64,000 nucleotides of DNA, taken from assembly GCA_002943765.1 (NCBI GenBank), contig PQWQ01000021.1, positions 372,001-436,000 on the forward strand, written 5' to 3'. Both the position numbers and the translations under genes were made by a program. Position 1 is the first letter of the stretch; each line of letters starts with the position of its first letter. This DNA comes from Psoroptes ovis (taxonomy: Eukaryota > Arthropoda > Arachnida > Sarcoptiformes > Psoroptidae). The notes beneath the pieces are model-generated. The model saw only the letters and a program-made list of their open reading frames with translations, did not search any database and was not told the origin of the DNA. Below are positions 33,695-44,126 of this stretch, piece by piece.

Positions 33695-36506
33695 TCGATT
33701 ATTAAACATTATTCGATTGACATTAATGATTATAATCATTATAATTAAGACATTGATTACATGATCATTGGACATATTGATGACATCAATTAATGGACAT
33801 TTGCATAAATCCATGCATTTATTTATGGACATAATCACTGATAATAATCATCAATGTATGACTGATAATCACTGACCATAATGATCATCAATGATGATGA
33901 CAGTAATCGCTTGAGTCTCAATTATTCTGGCCACGCACAAATGGCTCAAAATGGCCCAAAATAATCATATCAAATGACAAATCTGATCATATTCTACAGG
34001 ACATGGTCCCAAAAAAAAAACATCAAATCAATGGCCATTAATTATGACTAATATTAATCAATATATATTCAAATATTCATAAATATGCCATTAAGATCCA
34101 AGATGAATTTGAATGAACATTTAAATGTGATCAGTGCTAATCGTTGTTGTTGCAGTTATTAATGTCAAAATAGAAAATAATGGACCATAATTGGATAAAT
34201 GTCGATGGACAATGATGGACCATTGATTGAATCATGTGGACCATTGATAATTGAATATTTGGAATATTCCATCATTCAAAAATGAGATAATCTTTTAAAA
34301 AATGGAATTTTTTAAATGGGATTTCAAAATTCATATTCAGATTATTCAATTATTGAATTAATTAATAATCATGTGTATAATTATTAATCCAAAATGACTT
34401 GCATAATAATAATAATAATTAAATTCATACAAATTTATTAATTGAAAATTCTTCGAAGAATTACCACGAAGAATATATTCTTGAATATAGATTCATAAGA
34501 TTTGAATTCTTTGAAGAATTCAAATTCTTCGAGAATTCAGATTCTTCGAAGAATATTCTTGGCCATTATCATTGTTATTATCATTATTGTTGTCAAATTT
34601 GTAATGTTATGGATAATGTTATTATCCAATGTTAATTAATAATTATTAATTGTAAAATTATTTTTAATTTGTAATTAATTTTTTTGGAAATTTTAATTAA
34701 TTTTTTTCTATTTCAATTTCGACTCAACTCTTTTATTTTTTTTTTTTTTTTGTTTTCAATGAAGAAATTATTTCGTTTGTTTGTTTGTTTGTTATTGTTT
34801 AAAAAAAAAAAATTTTTGTTGAATTAAAAATTCTGTTTTAACAAACAAGAATAAATTGAATCATTCATGAATATCGGTACTGAATTTTTATTCGAATTTT
34901 GATTGATCAACAACGGTTAAATGACATCAATATACGAAACTATCTGTCAGGCTGTCTGTCAGCTGTTTTCAATGTTTACTCATCGATTTTAGATTTTATG
35001 ATCTTCGTATTCATCAATTCTTGGACTTTAAAAAAAAAAAAAAAAAAAACTCTTGAAGAATCTTCAATTCTTAAGCAGAAATTTCATGGATTTCATTTGA
35101 ACATGATTTATCAATGATCAATAAAAAATCAGTGATCCGATTACACAAAGTAAAAAAAAAAAAAAAAAATCGATTTCATAGTGCAGCGCCAAAAATTGAC
35201 GCCCACCAATTATTATTAGGTTCTTGTGATTTTCGTTGACCATCATTCGGAAAAATTATCTAATTCATTTCACATGTTTATGTTGTAATGATGACAATGA
35301 TAATCATAATAATTATGATCCAAAATGACATGTACAAATAATTCATATTGTTCAAATAAATAAATAAAAAAAAAAAAATTTCGGAAAAAAAATTTACGAA
35401 AAATTTCTCATGTCATTGGTTTTGAAAAACCAATGTGGACAACCATCATCATAATTATTTTTGTTTTTCAAATAAACAACAAGTAAAACAAGATTTGCAA
35501 AAAACAACACATCAACGAAGAGCGAGGGAAAATTTCTGTAAAAATTTTTACCCATAAAATTTGCCGGAAAATTTCCCGAGAAAAAGTTCAGAAAATGGGC
35601 CCGGAATCGCCGGAGAGCTTCTCTCAGCACTCAGAATCGGACCCGGGAAAAACCAGCCCCCTAAGAATCAGCGCCGAATTTCGAACGAATGACAATTATT
35701 GAATTATCAATGAACAAAACATTTTTTTTTGGTGAAAATCAAAATCATTGTCCCATCATATTATTATTATTATTAACTATCATCATCATCATAGTTGTTG
35801 TTGATGATGATGAAGTTAATAAATGTCCATTATTCAATTAAATTAATCATATGTTTGTCATTGTTTTTCGTTTTTTTTTACGTTTAGTTTTCAAAATTTT
35901 ACATAATAATTACCATTATAACATTCATACAACATTATAATCATTATCTCATTGCTTGTCATTCTCATAAATTTCGTGTGAATTTAATGCAAAAAAAAAC
36001 ATTCACCAGCAAACAGTGGTTCACAGTGGTTTTCACAGTGGTTCTCAACCGATATTTTCGGTGCTCCGAAACGTTTTCGAAAGATTTTTCGATGAAATCT
36101 CACCACAGATTTTCTCACACCAGTGACACTGGTGGTCTTGAGTTAGGGAGGGGGGAATTGGATAAAAATGTTCGAAGCAAACACGGGGCAAAGTGAGGGA
36201 CAACGAGAGTGGGGCACGAAGAAAATGCAAAGAGCAAAGAGTGGCCGGGGGGTACGAATAACAATGACAATTGCAAACATTTAGTGACTTACCGTTTTTT
36301 TGTTGTTTTGGAGGAAAATTTTTTCGGGAAATTTTCTCCGAAAAATTAAAAACAAATTTCCAGGAAAATTTCTTCGTTCTTTTTTTTCGCGTTGCATTTC
36401 AGCTGGGACCACACAGGGACCACACAAGTACCGCTGGGACCTATGGCCATCAATAATTGTTTTTGCGTTGAAAATTTTCACATAGTTGATTTGGTTGGAT
36501 GTTGTA

Positions 36507-36590
36507 TTTGGTATGTCCGATAAGTTCTTGCCGTTTTTCGAATGAAAAAAATATACAAAAAAAACGGCAAGAACTTATGGGACAACCTAA
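36507..36590. mobile_element. Mariner-type hairpin microelement, class I
   Basis: TTTGGTATGTCCGATAAGTTCTTGCCG...CGGCAAGAACTTATGGGACAACCTAA. Confidence 0.83.
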
Positions 36591-37276
36591 TATTTTCGAA
36601 GATCCACAGAGAGACCGAAAAAAAAAAATTGTTTGCATTTGTTTTTAGTTGATTTTCAATTTTTGGATGAAATTAAAGCACACAAAACAGAACACAAACA
36701 AAAACAAAAATGAAAATAATCATGTTCAAAGCAGAAAACCGATCAATCATATTCAATGTGTTGGTATGTGTGAGTGAGTGTTATTGATGAGGGAGGACAA
36801 CAACAAAAGTAGTAGTGGAGGGAAAGTTGTTAAGGGGGGTAGCGGGCAAATAGAGAGAAAGATTGGCGCCATTCATAAATGTTGTTATCATCATCGAATG
36901 ATTCTAGAATGATTCGCGTATTTGATTGTCATTTGATTTTGAATTTTTGCATTTCATTCCGGTAAGCGAAATCGTAAACTAAATGAGTTACTTTGCGTTT
37001 CTTTGGTTGGTTTTGTTCGGTTGGTTGATGTTGATGTTGAAGTTGACATTGACTGTTTGTGTGTGTTTTGACTAAGCAATCGAATAAATAAGTGTCAAAC
37101 AGAAAAATAATTTGAAATTTGAAAAATTTTACATGCGATCAGTGACATCTATGAGTCAGGATTTGAACCATTTTGGAGCTGTGAAAATATTATTCTCAAA
37201 TAATTTCTTCAACCAATAGATGGCAGCAGTTAATGCAATTTTTACAAAAATTGTACAAAAAATTCCGAAAATTTTT

Positions 37277-37366
37277 TCAGGCTGCCCGAAAATTTCTGAC
37301 GCCAATTAATCATAGCGAATCAATCGAAAATATTTGATTGAAAATCGACAAAACTTTTCGTACACA
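37277..37366. mobile_element. Decayed mariner-type microelement
   Basis: TCAGGCTGCCCGAAAATTTCTG...AAAACTTTTCGTACACAAC. Confidence 0.5.
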
Positions 37367-38339
37367 ACAAACAAACATTTTTGAAAGATGTTTTCATCTC
37401 ATATTTCATCATATGTTCTTGGGAAAATTTCCAAGAAATTTTCATTCGAATCTAATAAGCCTTATTTGTGTAACCTGAACAAAGATCGAAAAAAATCTTT
37501 GACAATTTCCTTGGAAATTTTTTCCTATCACAATCTTCAAAAGGTATCAATGAATCGACCCTATAATTGAAGACCCAACAGTGCATCAGTGACAACGGTG
37601 CCAGAAGCGTAAAGGTTTTGAAGCTTGTACATGGACTCTTAAACACTTACACTCAGTGGCTTGAGGCTAAATTCACCACCACCAATCGACAAACAACGGA
37701 AAATTTCCCAAGAAAAATTTCATTGAAATTTTTGGAAAAAAAAATTTCCAGGAAAAATTCCGAATAAACTTTTCCATTGATGATGAGTAATGACCCATTT
37801 CAATGCATAATACATAATCAACAAACTTTGAAACATTCGAAACGATATTTTACGACCTTGTACAATCATAACAACATGACCATAAACAATCAATGGTCTC
37901 AAATTTGAGATACCAACATAGTCAGTTGAGGGTAAGTTTGACATATAAAGATCATAAATTTTATTGTTTTCCCGGGAAATTTTTTCCTTGGAAAAGTTTC
38001 CAAGAAATATCGACGATGGTCCCTCTTCTTGGTCTTTCACATATGACATGTGATGATATCAAGGACAAATTCTTAGTAACAAATTTCGTTAAGGAACTTT
38101 TCTTGGCAAAATTCAACCAAAAGGTTCAATGAAATCGAAGAAATTTTTGAAAAAAATCACGAGCTTTCATGTATAACCTTCGGATGATCGTGAACCATCT
38201 TCGACCAAGTACAAATTTCAAATTTTAAGTCAAAAATCAAAGGGTCATAGGATGCAACTGATGTTAAAAAGTGACCGAAAAAATTGATCCAAAAGCTAAG
38301 CCTCAAGACACGATTGCGCATGCGCGTTTCATAAACAAA

Positions 38340-38497
38340 TTAACCATTAGAACTCTAGGCAGTTACAGCGCAAGCGAACCAACAACTCGACAATTTTTCA
38401 CACTCATCATCTAAAATGGTGACTAAGGGGCGCCTATCGAGTTGTTGCATTACATCTTATGGTGAGTGATGCTCACCGTTCGAGTTTTAATGGTTAA
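38340..38497 (+). mobile_element. piggyBac-like MITE, copy 2
   Basis: TTAA at 38340-38343 and 38494-38497. Interior closely matches copy 1 (CAATTTTTCACACTCAT, GGCGCCTATCGAGTTGTTGC, ATCTTATGGTGAGTGATGC). Ends TTAACCATTAGAAC / GTTTTAATGGTTAA, with the same T-to-A change at both ends. Confidence 0.88.
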
Positions 38498-38794
38498 TAG
38501 CTTGAAAAATAAACGGTACTGCTAGCAGCACCAGTGTGGCTACATTTGGCAATGCTTTTCACCGTTTGATACAGTTACCAGTGCATGTGCACAAAATCTG
38601 GCTGCTAACAGATTTCTATGCTTCTACCACCAAAAAAAATTTTAAATTTTTTTCTGGTTTCGATTCAAAAACAAAACAAACAAATAAATTTTTTGAATCT
38701 TTCACATATAAATGGGTTTGCAGCGATCAAATCATTTATGTGCCCGATCGTTTCACAGTAAAATTCAATTTTCAAAGTGTTTTGAGTTTCAAGA

Positions 38795-38945
38795 AATTTC
38801 CCGAGAAAAATTACACAATCAAATACCATCATTTTTCATTCGAAAAAAAATTTTCCCGAAAAATTTCTCTAAATTTTTTTTTTCTTTTTCGAAAATCATC
38901 TGGTGAAAATAAATATTTTCAGTGCTGGAGAAAATTCCCGTAAAC
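38795..38945. repeat. Array of the AAATTTCC/GGAAA palindromic word
   Basis: GAAATTTCCCGAG, GAAAAATTTTCCCG and GAAAAATTTCTC units. Confidence 0.55.
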
Positions 38946-39034
38946 TTTATTTAAAATTTGTTTAATTTGTGATTCAATCATTCAAAAATTAAACTTGTGC
39001 TGTGTCCATTCATTCATTCATTCATTTCATCTGC

Positions 39035-39195
39035 ATTTTTTTTCCGAAAAAATTTCTGTGAAATTTTCTGTAAAATTTCCGGGAGGATTTCTGTAAAATT
39101 TCCTCGAAAATTTCCGAAAAGATTCCCTGGAAAATTTCCGGGAAGATTTCCGAAAGATTTTCATAAAGTTTCTCGCCGATTTTCAAGAGGTTTAT
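39035..39195. repeat. Best 12-bp-period array of the AAATTTCC/GGAAA word
   Basis: Consecutive units ATTTCCGGGAGG, ATTTCTGTAAA, ATTTCCTCGAAA, ATTTCCGAAAAG, ATTCCCTGGAAA, ATTTCCGGGAAG, ATTTCCGAAAG: 11 or 12 bp each. In frame it reads KFPGKFPGRFPKD, the source of the false ORF here. Confidence 0.8.
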
Positions 39196-39774
39196 GCCTT
39201 AAAAGGTTTCCACCAAAAGGTTCCAACTCGAAAGAAAAATTCAAAAGTTCGAAAACCGAGAAAACCACAAATCAACATTTATTCAAAATTTAAAAATTCA
39301 ACAAACCAAAACCGACTTAAGGCAAACATCAGTTGGTGTATGGTCTTTCAAATAGCGTCATTCATAAAAGGTATGTAAATTTATTCAAATTTTCTTTTGG
39401 GGGCTTTTGTCCCTTTCACTAACACCGTCTTAAGAATTCTTGGTTGAAATGTAAATTTTTGAATTTTTAAAAAATTCAAAAATTTTCAAAAATGAAATTT
39501 GACCGAAAACTCACAGTTTTTCGGTGAATAAATTTTGAATATTTGTTTCCAAGGGCCCAGAGGGGGTTGAAGAAAATTCTCGGAAACTTTCTGAAAATTT
39601 TTATTCAAAAATTTTTGGGGAAATTTCTCTCGAAAAAAGGGTTCGAATCAGACTACCCCCTGCATTTGCCAAACAACTGTTTTGCATGAATGAAAAATTA
39701 TGACAAAAATGGCGCCAAACTTTATGTGTTTAAAGAGTGTAAAGGCTTTGAAAAAGGTTCTCTCTCGGTGTATT

Positions 39775-39925
39775 GAGGAAATTTTCTCGGAAAGATTTAC
39801 CGAGATTTTTGATTAAATTTTTTTTGGTGGAAAAACTTTCTGTGAAATTTCTTGGAAATTTTCCCGAATTTTTTTTGAGAAAATTTCTCACAAATTTCCA
39901 GGAAAATTTCCCAAGAAAAAAATTT
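39775..39925. repeat. Array of the AAATTTCC/GGAAA palindromic word
   Basis: GAAATTTTCTCGG, GAAATTTCTTGG, GAAATTTTCCCGA, GGAAAATTTCCC units. Confidence 0.65.
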
Positions 39926-40499
39926 ACATTCAAAGCACACACAAATACACAAATACTGATGAATGATTGTTGATTGTTTGATGATCCATTATCAAATGGA
40001 TCATCGACAATGATAATCAATGATGATCACAGCATGATACATGAGAGATGTTCGTTGGTTACGAATGTGAAAATTTCCGAGAAATTTTCTCGGAAATTTT
40101 TCAAGTTTTTTTTTCGAAAATTTCCCCCTACTTCTTTTTTAGCGCGAAACTATCGATTTTTGGTGTCGAAAATTCTCTTGGTCCCCCATCACTCGTTCTC
40201 TCCTCGTTCGAATCAAATCGCAAACAGGGCTGAAAAGAGACCAATTCAAATGTTACCAATTCCTCATTCAAAAATTTACTCTTCCCCCTCCTCCTCTTCC
40301 TCCTCCTCCTCCTCCTCGTCCCCCAAAAAACCATATTCATAATTTATCGATTTTTAAAGAGTGGAAGGGTGTTGAAGTCAAAATGAATTTTTGTTTAGTT
40401 TATCGATCGGTTATTATTCTCGTTGCACCAGCGCTAAAGCGCTGCTTAGCATTTTTCGATTCAAAAAAAAAGCGAAATTTAAAAGTGCCCGTATGCAAT

Positions 40500-40578
40500 C
40501 GGGTTGTCCGAAAAGTTTTTGCAGGTTTTCAGCAAAAATTTTCGATTGAAAAATTGACAAAACTTTCCGGACAACCAG
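40500..40578. mobile_element. Mariner-type hairpin microelement, class II arms
   Basis: GGGTTGTCCGAAAAGTTTTTGC...GACAAAACTTTCCGGACAACC. Confidence 0.78.
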
Positions 40579-40952
40579 GATGATTCACTCTAATTCTTCA
40601 CCATTCACCATTGACGATCATAATGATGATAGATTGCGTATTGTTCGTCGTGTGTTTAGTGTTTGCATATTGTCCATATGTGTTTATTTGTTTATTCATA
40701 CAAAACAAAACAAAGCAACGCGATCAAATCGATGACAGCAACAACAACAACAACAGATTCATATATCATTCGTCGTGTGCGTGTGAATATGTGAATTTGA
40801 ATGGAGACAGGGCTAGAAAACTTCTCTGAAAAATTTTTCCCCGAAAATTTCCCGAAAATTTCTCGTCAAAGATTTTTTTTTCAAAAAATAAAAAAACAAA
40901 CATTTTCTCGGGCATATTCACATTCGGGTGTTTTCGGATATATATTTATTTA

Positions 40953-41032
40953 TTAGGTTGTCCGAAAATTTCTTGCCAATTTTCCAATTATTTTCTACGA
41001 TATTACCGGCAAAGACTTTCCGGACAACCGAA
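40953..41032 (+). mobile_element. Mariner-type hairpin, class II arms with class III core
   Basis: TTAGGTTGTCCGAAAATTTC...GACTTTCCGGACAACCGAA. Core TTTTCTACGATATTACCGG. Confidence 0.82.
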
Positions 41033-41803
41033 TACATTCGGATTTTTAAAAATTCTCGGGTATTAAACATCGATTTTTTTTTCTAACACATTACGAGATG
41101 GGGGTGAGTGATTGTGAACAAAGCAAAAGTATTTCGGAAAGTTTACGGGAATATTTCTTTTTTTCAGAATTTGAATTTCAAACGTCATGTATTTTGTGAA
41201 CAGCTCCGACCAAACACGAATTATTTCTATGAATATTCTTCGGTTCAGATTTTTAATCTGATTTGTAAACATGTCATTAGTGACGAAGCTGGTCGCCAGT
41301 GTTGATCCTGAATTACATATTCTATGAATGTGTATTGATAATAACATATTTTATGAATGATCCATTTTTTTTTTTTTTTGGTTCTGGAATTATTCATAAA
41401 ATATGTTACGACTACTATTACTGATGAGATGAATATTTGTGTAAATATTTTCGGGGTACTAATCTTTGGGAAATTTCCCGAGTAATACTTTTGAATAGCT
41501 TCTGCCATATTGCACCCGAAAATTTTCAGTTTTTTTCCCTGGAAAGTTTCCCTGAAAATCCTACTCCTCCTCTCCTCTCCAGACCCTGATGGAAATCGCT
41601 GCACATGTTCTGAATTGAATTCGGTTCATTTTTCTTTCTCGGAAAATTTCTCGTAAATTTGATTATCTAAGGATTAGATTTTGATCATATCAGAGACAAT
41701 GTGATTGGTTGAATCATTGTCTCTGTGTAACAAATTATATGAATGGTACTGTACCGAATTATTCTCCAAATAATTCTTCAAAGAAAAACGATTTACACAC
41801 GAT

Positions 41804-41808
<5 letters not shown>

Positions 41809-41838
<30 letters not shown>
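41809..41838. repeat. (CT)n microsatellite
   Basis: About 15 uninterrupted CT units. Confidence 0.95.
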
Positions 41839-41842
<4 letters not shown>

Positions 41843-43552
41843 CCATTACGTACTATGTGAATGTTTGTTTTCAACGTACAAATATGGCCTATTAGTCCGT
41901 GAATCAGGGATTTTGCTATTTTTCTTTTCATTTTCCATTTCTCGAATCGTAACGATGTTTGTGGATTACTCTCGTATTTTGAAATTTAATTTTCTCTTTG
42001 AAAATTCTACGATTCATCATTTAGTCTGCTTCGGAATCTGCTACCAACTGATGTTCGGGTGAATCGGGTGTATTCGAGGGTAAACATGATGTCCCTGAAG
42101 GTTTACGCTAAAGGCTCAGATGTTCTTTTAGTTCACCGAATGTGTGAATGGCCCCTCTTAATCTTCATGGATTGAAACAAGTTTATACACTACGAGTTAC
42201 ACGAAAGATGAATGGGTACAAATTGAATTTTAGAGCCCCCCTACTACAAGCAGCCAGCGCAACCACTCTACTCCCCCAAAATGTAATCGCTCGATTTTCA
42301 CGCAATTTTGACCATTGAAATACTTGTCATTTTATTTGTGAATGACTGTGCATTAAAGGTCACATTTTTCTCAGTTTTTGGTCAAAATTTTCTAAATGGA
42401 TTTTCCATTTACTCATAGTTATCATTAAAACAAATGGCTACAAAATGTATTAAAGCGAAAAAAATTTGAAAAATTTGGACACGTCCAAATTTTGAACCCT
42501 GACGAAAATCGAAATGAAACGAAAATTAAATTATAAATTTTCGATCCCTCGCCTCGACAACCCAAAAAACAGAATATTTTTCATTTTGAAAAATGAAAAA
42601 AAAAAAAAGAATTTCATTTAGTATGAAATATTTTTTTTTGATTCTTTCGGATTCTGGATTCATTAAATTGATTCTTCAAGTGAAGAACATTCATTCGATT
42701 CTCGAGTATACATTCATTTGTATTACATTTTTCAAAGTGTTTGTATCCAACAATGAATCCAAGAATCGAACTTGGAAAATTACTAAAATTTATGAAATCA
42801 CTTTCTCATAAATGTGGTTTACTTTACTGGACAACAAATGAGAATGAGAACACATTTCAAATCGATTTCAAATTTTCATTCAAACACAAAATACACAGCT
42901 GATTCTGAGATTCTTCTTTCGAAGACATTCTCTGTAAAGTCGATTCTTCGAAGACATTCTGCGAATGAAGCGAATTCATATTTCTACTCTTCAGATTCTG
43001 GTAACTTGACGCAAGCACCCCGAAAACCCAGATTTTTTTTTTAATTCTCCAAAAATTAATTAGTTGAAATTAATTATTTTTGATTCATTAATTTTGAATT
43101 GTTTTTCATGTTCTTCTTCTTCTTTTTTTTTTTCTGCTTAATTAGTTTCAGTCTATACTCTTTAATGATAACAATAATCCATAGATAATGATCCAGTCGA
43201 GTTAATGAACACATAGCCTCAAAAAAGATTCCAAATTTGAAAAACTCGAAAAAATTCGTTCACCAAATATCGCTACAAAATACTCAAAGCCTTTGACTTA
43301 ATCCTTGGATCTTAATCCTTCGAATTTTAATCCCTTGGACTCGGATCCCCTTTTGTAATTTAATCCCTTTCTTGTGTTGTAATTTAATCCTTCGATTCGT
43401 GGGCGAAAACGACATAAAATGATGCGACAAGTAACTCGAATCACTGGGGTTTATTCACTCGGGCTTAAGCAATTAAAAAACGAAAGAAAGCTACTTTGAC
43501 TACTACTTGGCCGTAGCATTTTGCTACTTTTCCCCTTGTCGATTCGCTACAT

Positions 43553-43709
43553 TTAATCCTTAAAACTCGAGCGGTGAACATCACTCACCATAAGATGTAA
43601 TGCATGGTAACTCGTTAGGCGCCGCTCAGTCACCATTTTACATGAGTGTGAAAAATCGTCGAGCTGCTGGCTCGCTTACGCTGTAAATGCTTCGAGTACT
43701 AAGGGTTAA
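43553..43709 (-). mobile_element. piggyBac-like MITE, copy 3, inverted
   Basis: TTAA at 43553-43556 and 43706-43709. Reverse complement of copies 1 and 2: TCCTTAAAACTCGAG...TTCGAGTACTAAGG, with GCATCACTCACC-like and AGGCGCCGCTCAGTCACC interior. Confidence 0.87.
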
Positions 43710-43974
43710 TCTCCGTTTGGTTAAACGGTTTTTCTACTCGATTTAATCGATACTTGTGACTCATTATTTTTTGGTACTTTCCACATTTAGCCTACTTATG
43801 TTTTCAAAAATTTGCTACTTTTTTTCTTCCACGGAAAAATCTTGTTTACGACTTTTGAGATTTTGAAAATTTTTGAGAATTTTTTTTTAGTGTCATTGTT
43901 ATCCAAGATCACTTGAATTACTTTAAATTGTCACAATTTTCTTGACAATTTCCGTCCACAAACGATATGATGAG

Positions 43975-44126
43975 TGTCAGAACACGAATGTGAGCTTTAT
44001 TGATATTTACATGTGGTTTTATACATATGATATTTACAATGATAGGTAATATGCGCATGTGCGCTAGAACAGCAGGGGCTGTTCATATACTATTGTACTG
44101 AACGACACGTGATCCATCTTTCAACA
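43975..44126 (-). repeat. 3' LTR of the copia element
   Basis: 152 bp, TG...CA ends on either strand. Read on the minus strand it has GTATAAAACC (TATA) and AATAAAG about 20 bases further. The Pol stop codon (44083-44085) lies inside it. Confidence 0.94.

Larger units (their letters stand above)
33695..43552. other. Intergenic, no gene recognised
   Basis: AT-rich non-coding DNA. 33700-34260 is rich in ATGATCATCAATGA-type words. 34440-34565 is a cluster of GAATTC/TTCGAA palindromes. 36014-36051 has three tandem CAGTGGTT starts of hAT-like type with no right partner. 36395-36450 has repeated GCTGGGACC/GGGACCACAC words. 41990-42330 is less AT-rich but shows no usable ORF. Microelements are listed separately. 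Confidence 0.5.

Noticed and set aside
38997..39293. 98-codon ORF rich in KFPGKFPRRF
   Set aside because: It is the translation of the 12-bp AAATTTCC repeat. Similar ORFs appear at every such array on both strands.
39635..39660. GGGTTCGAATCAGAC, resembling a tRNA B box
   Set aside because: No cloverleaf can be formed with the flanking AT-rich sequence.
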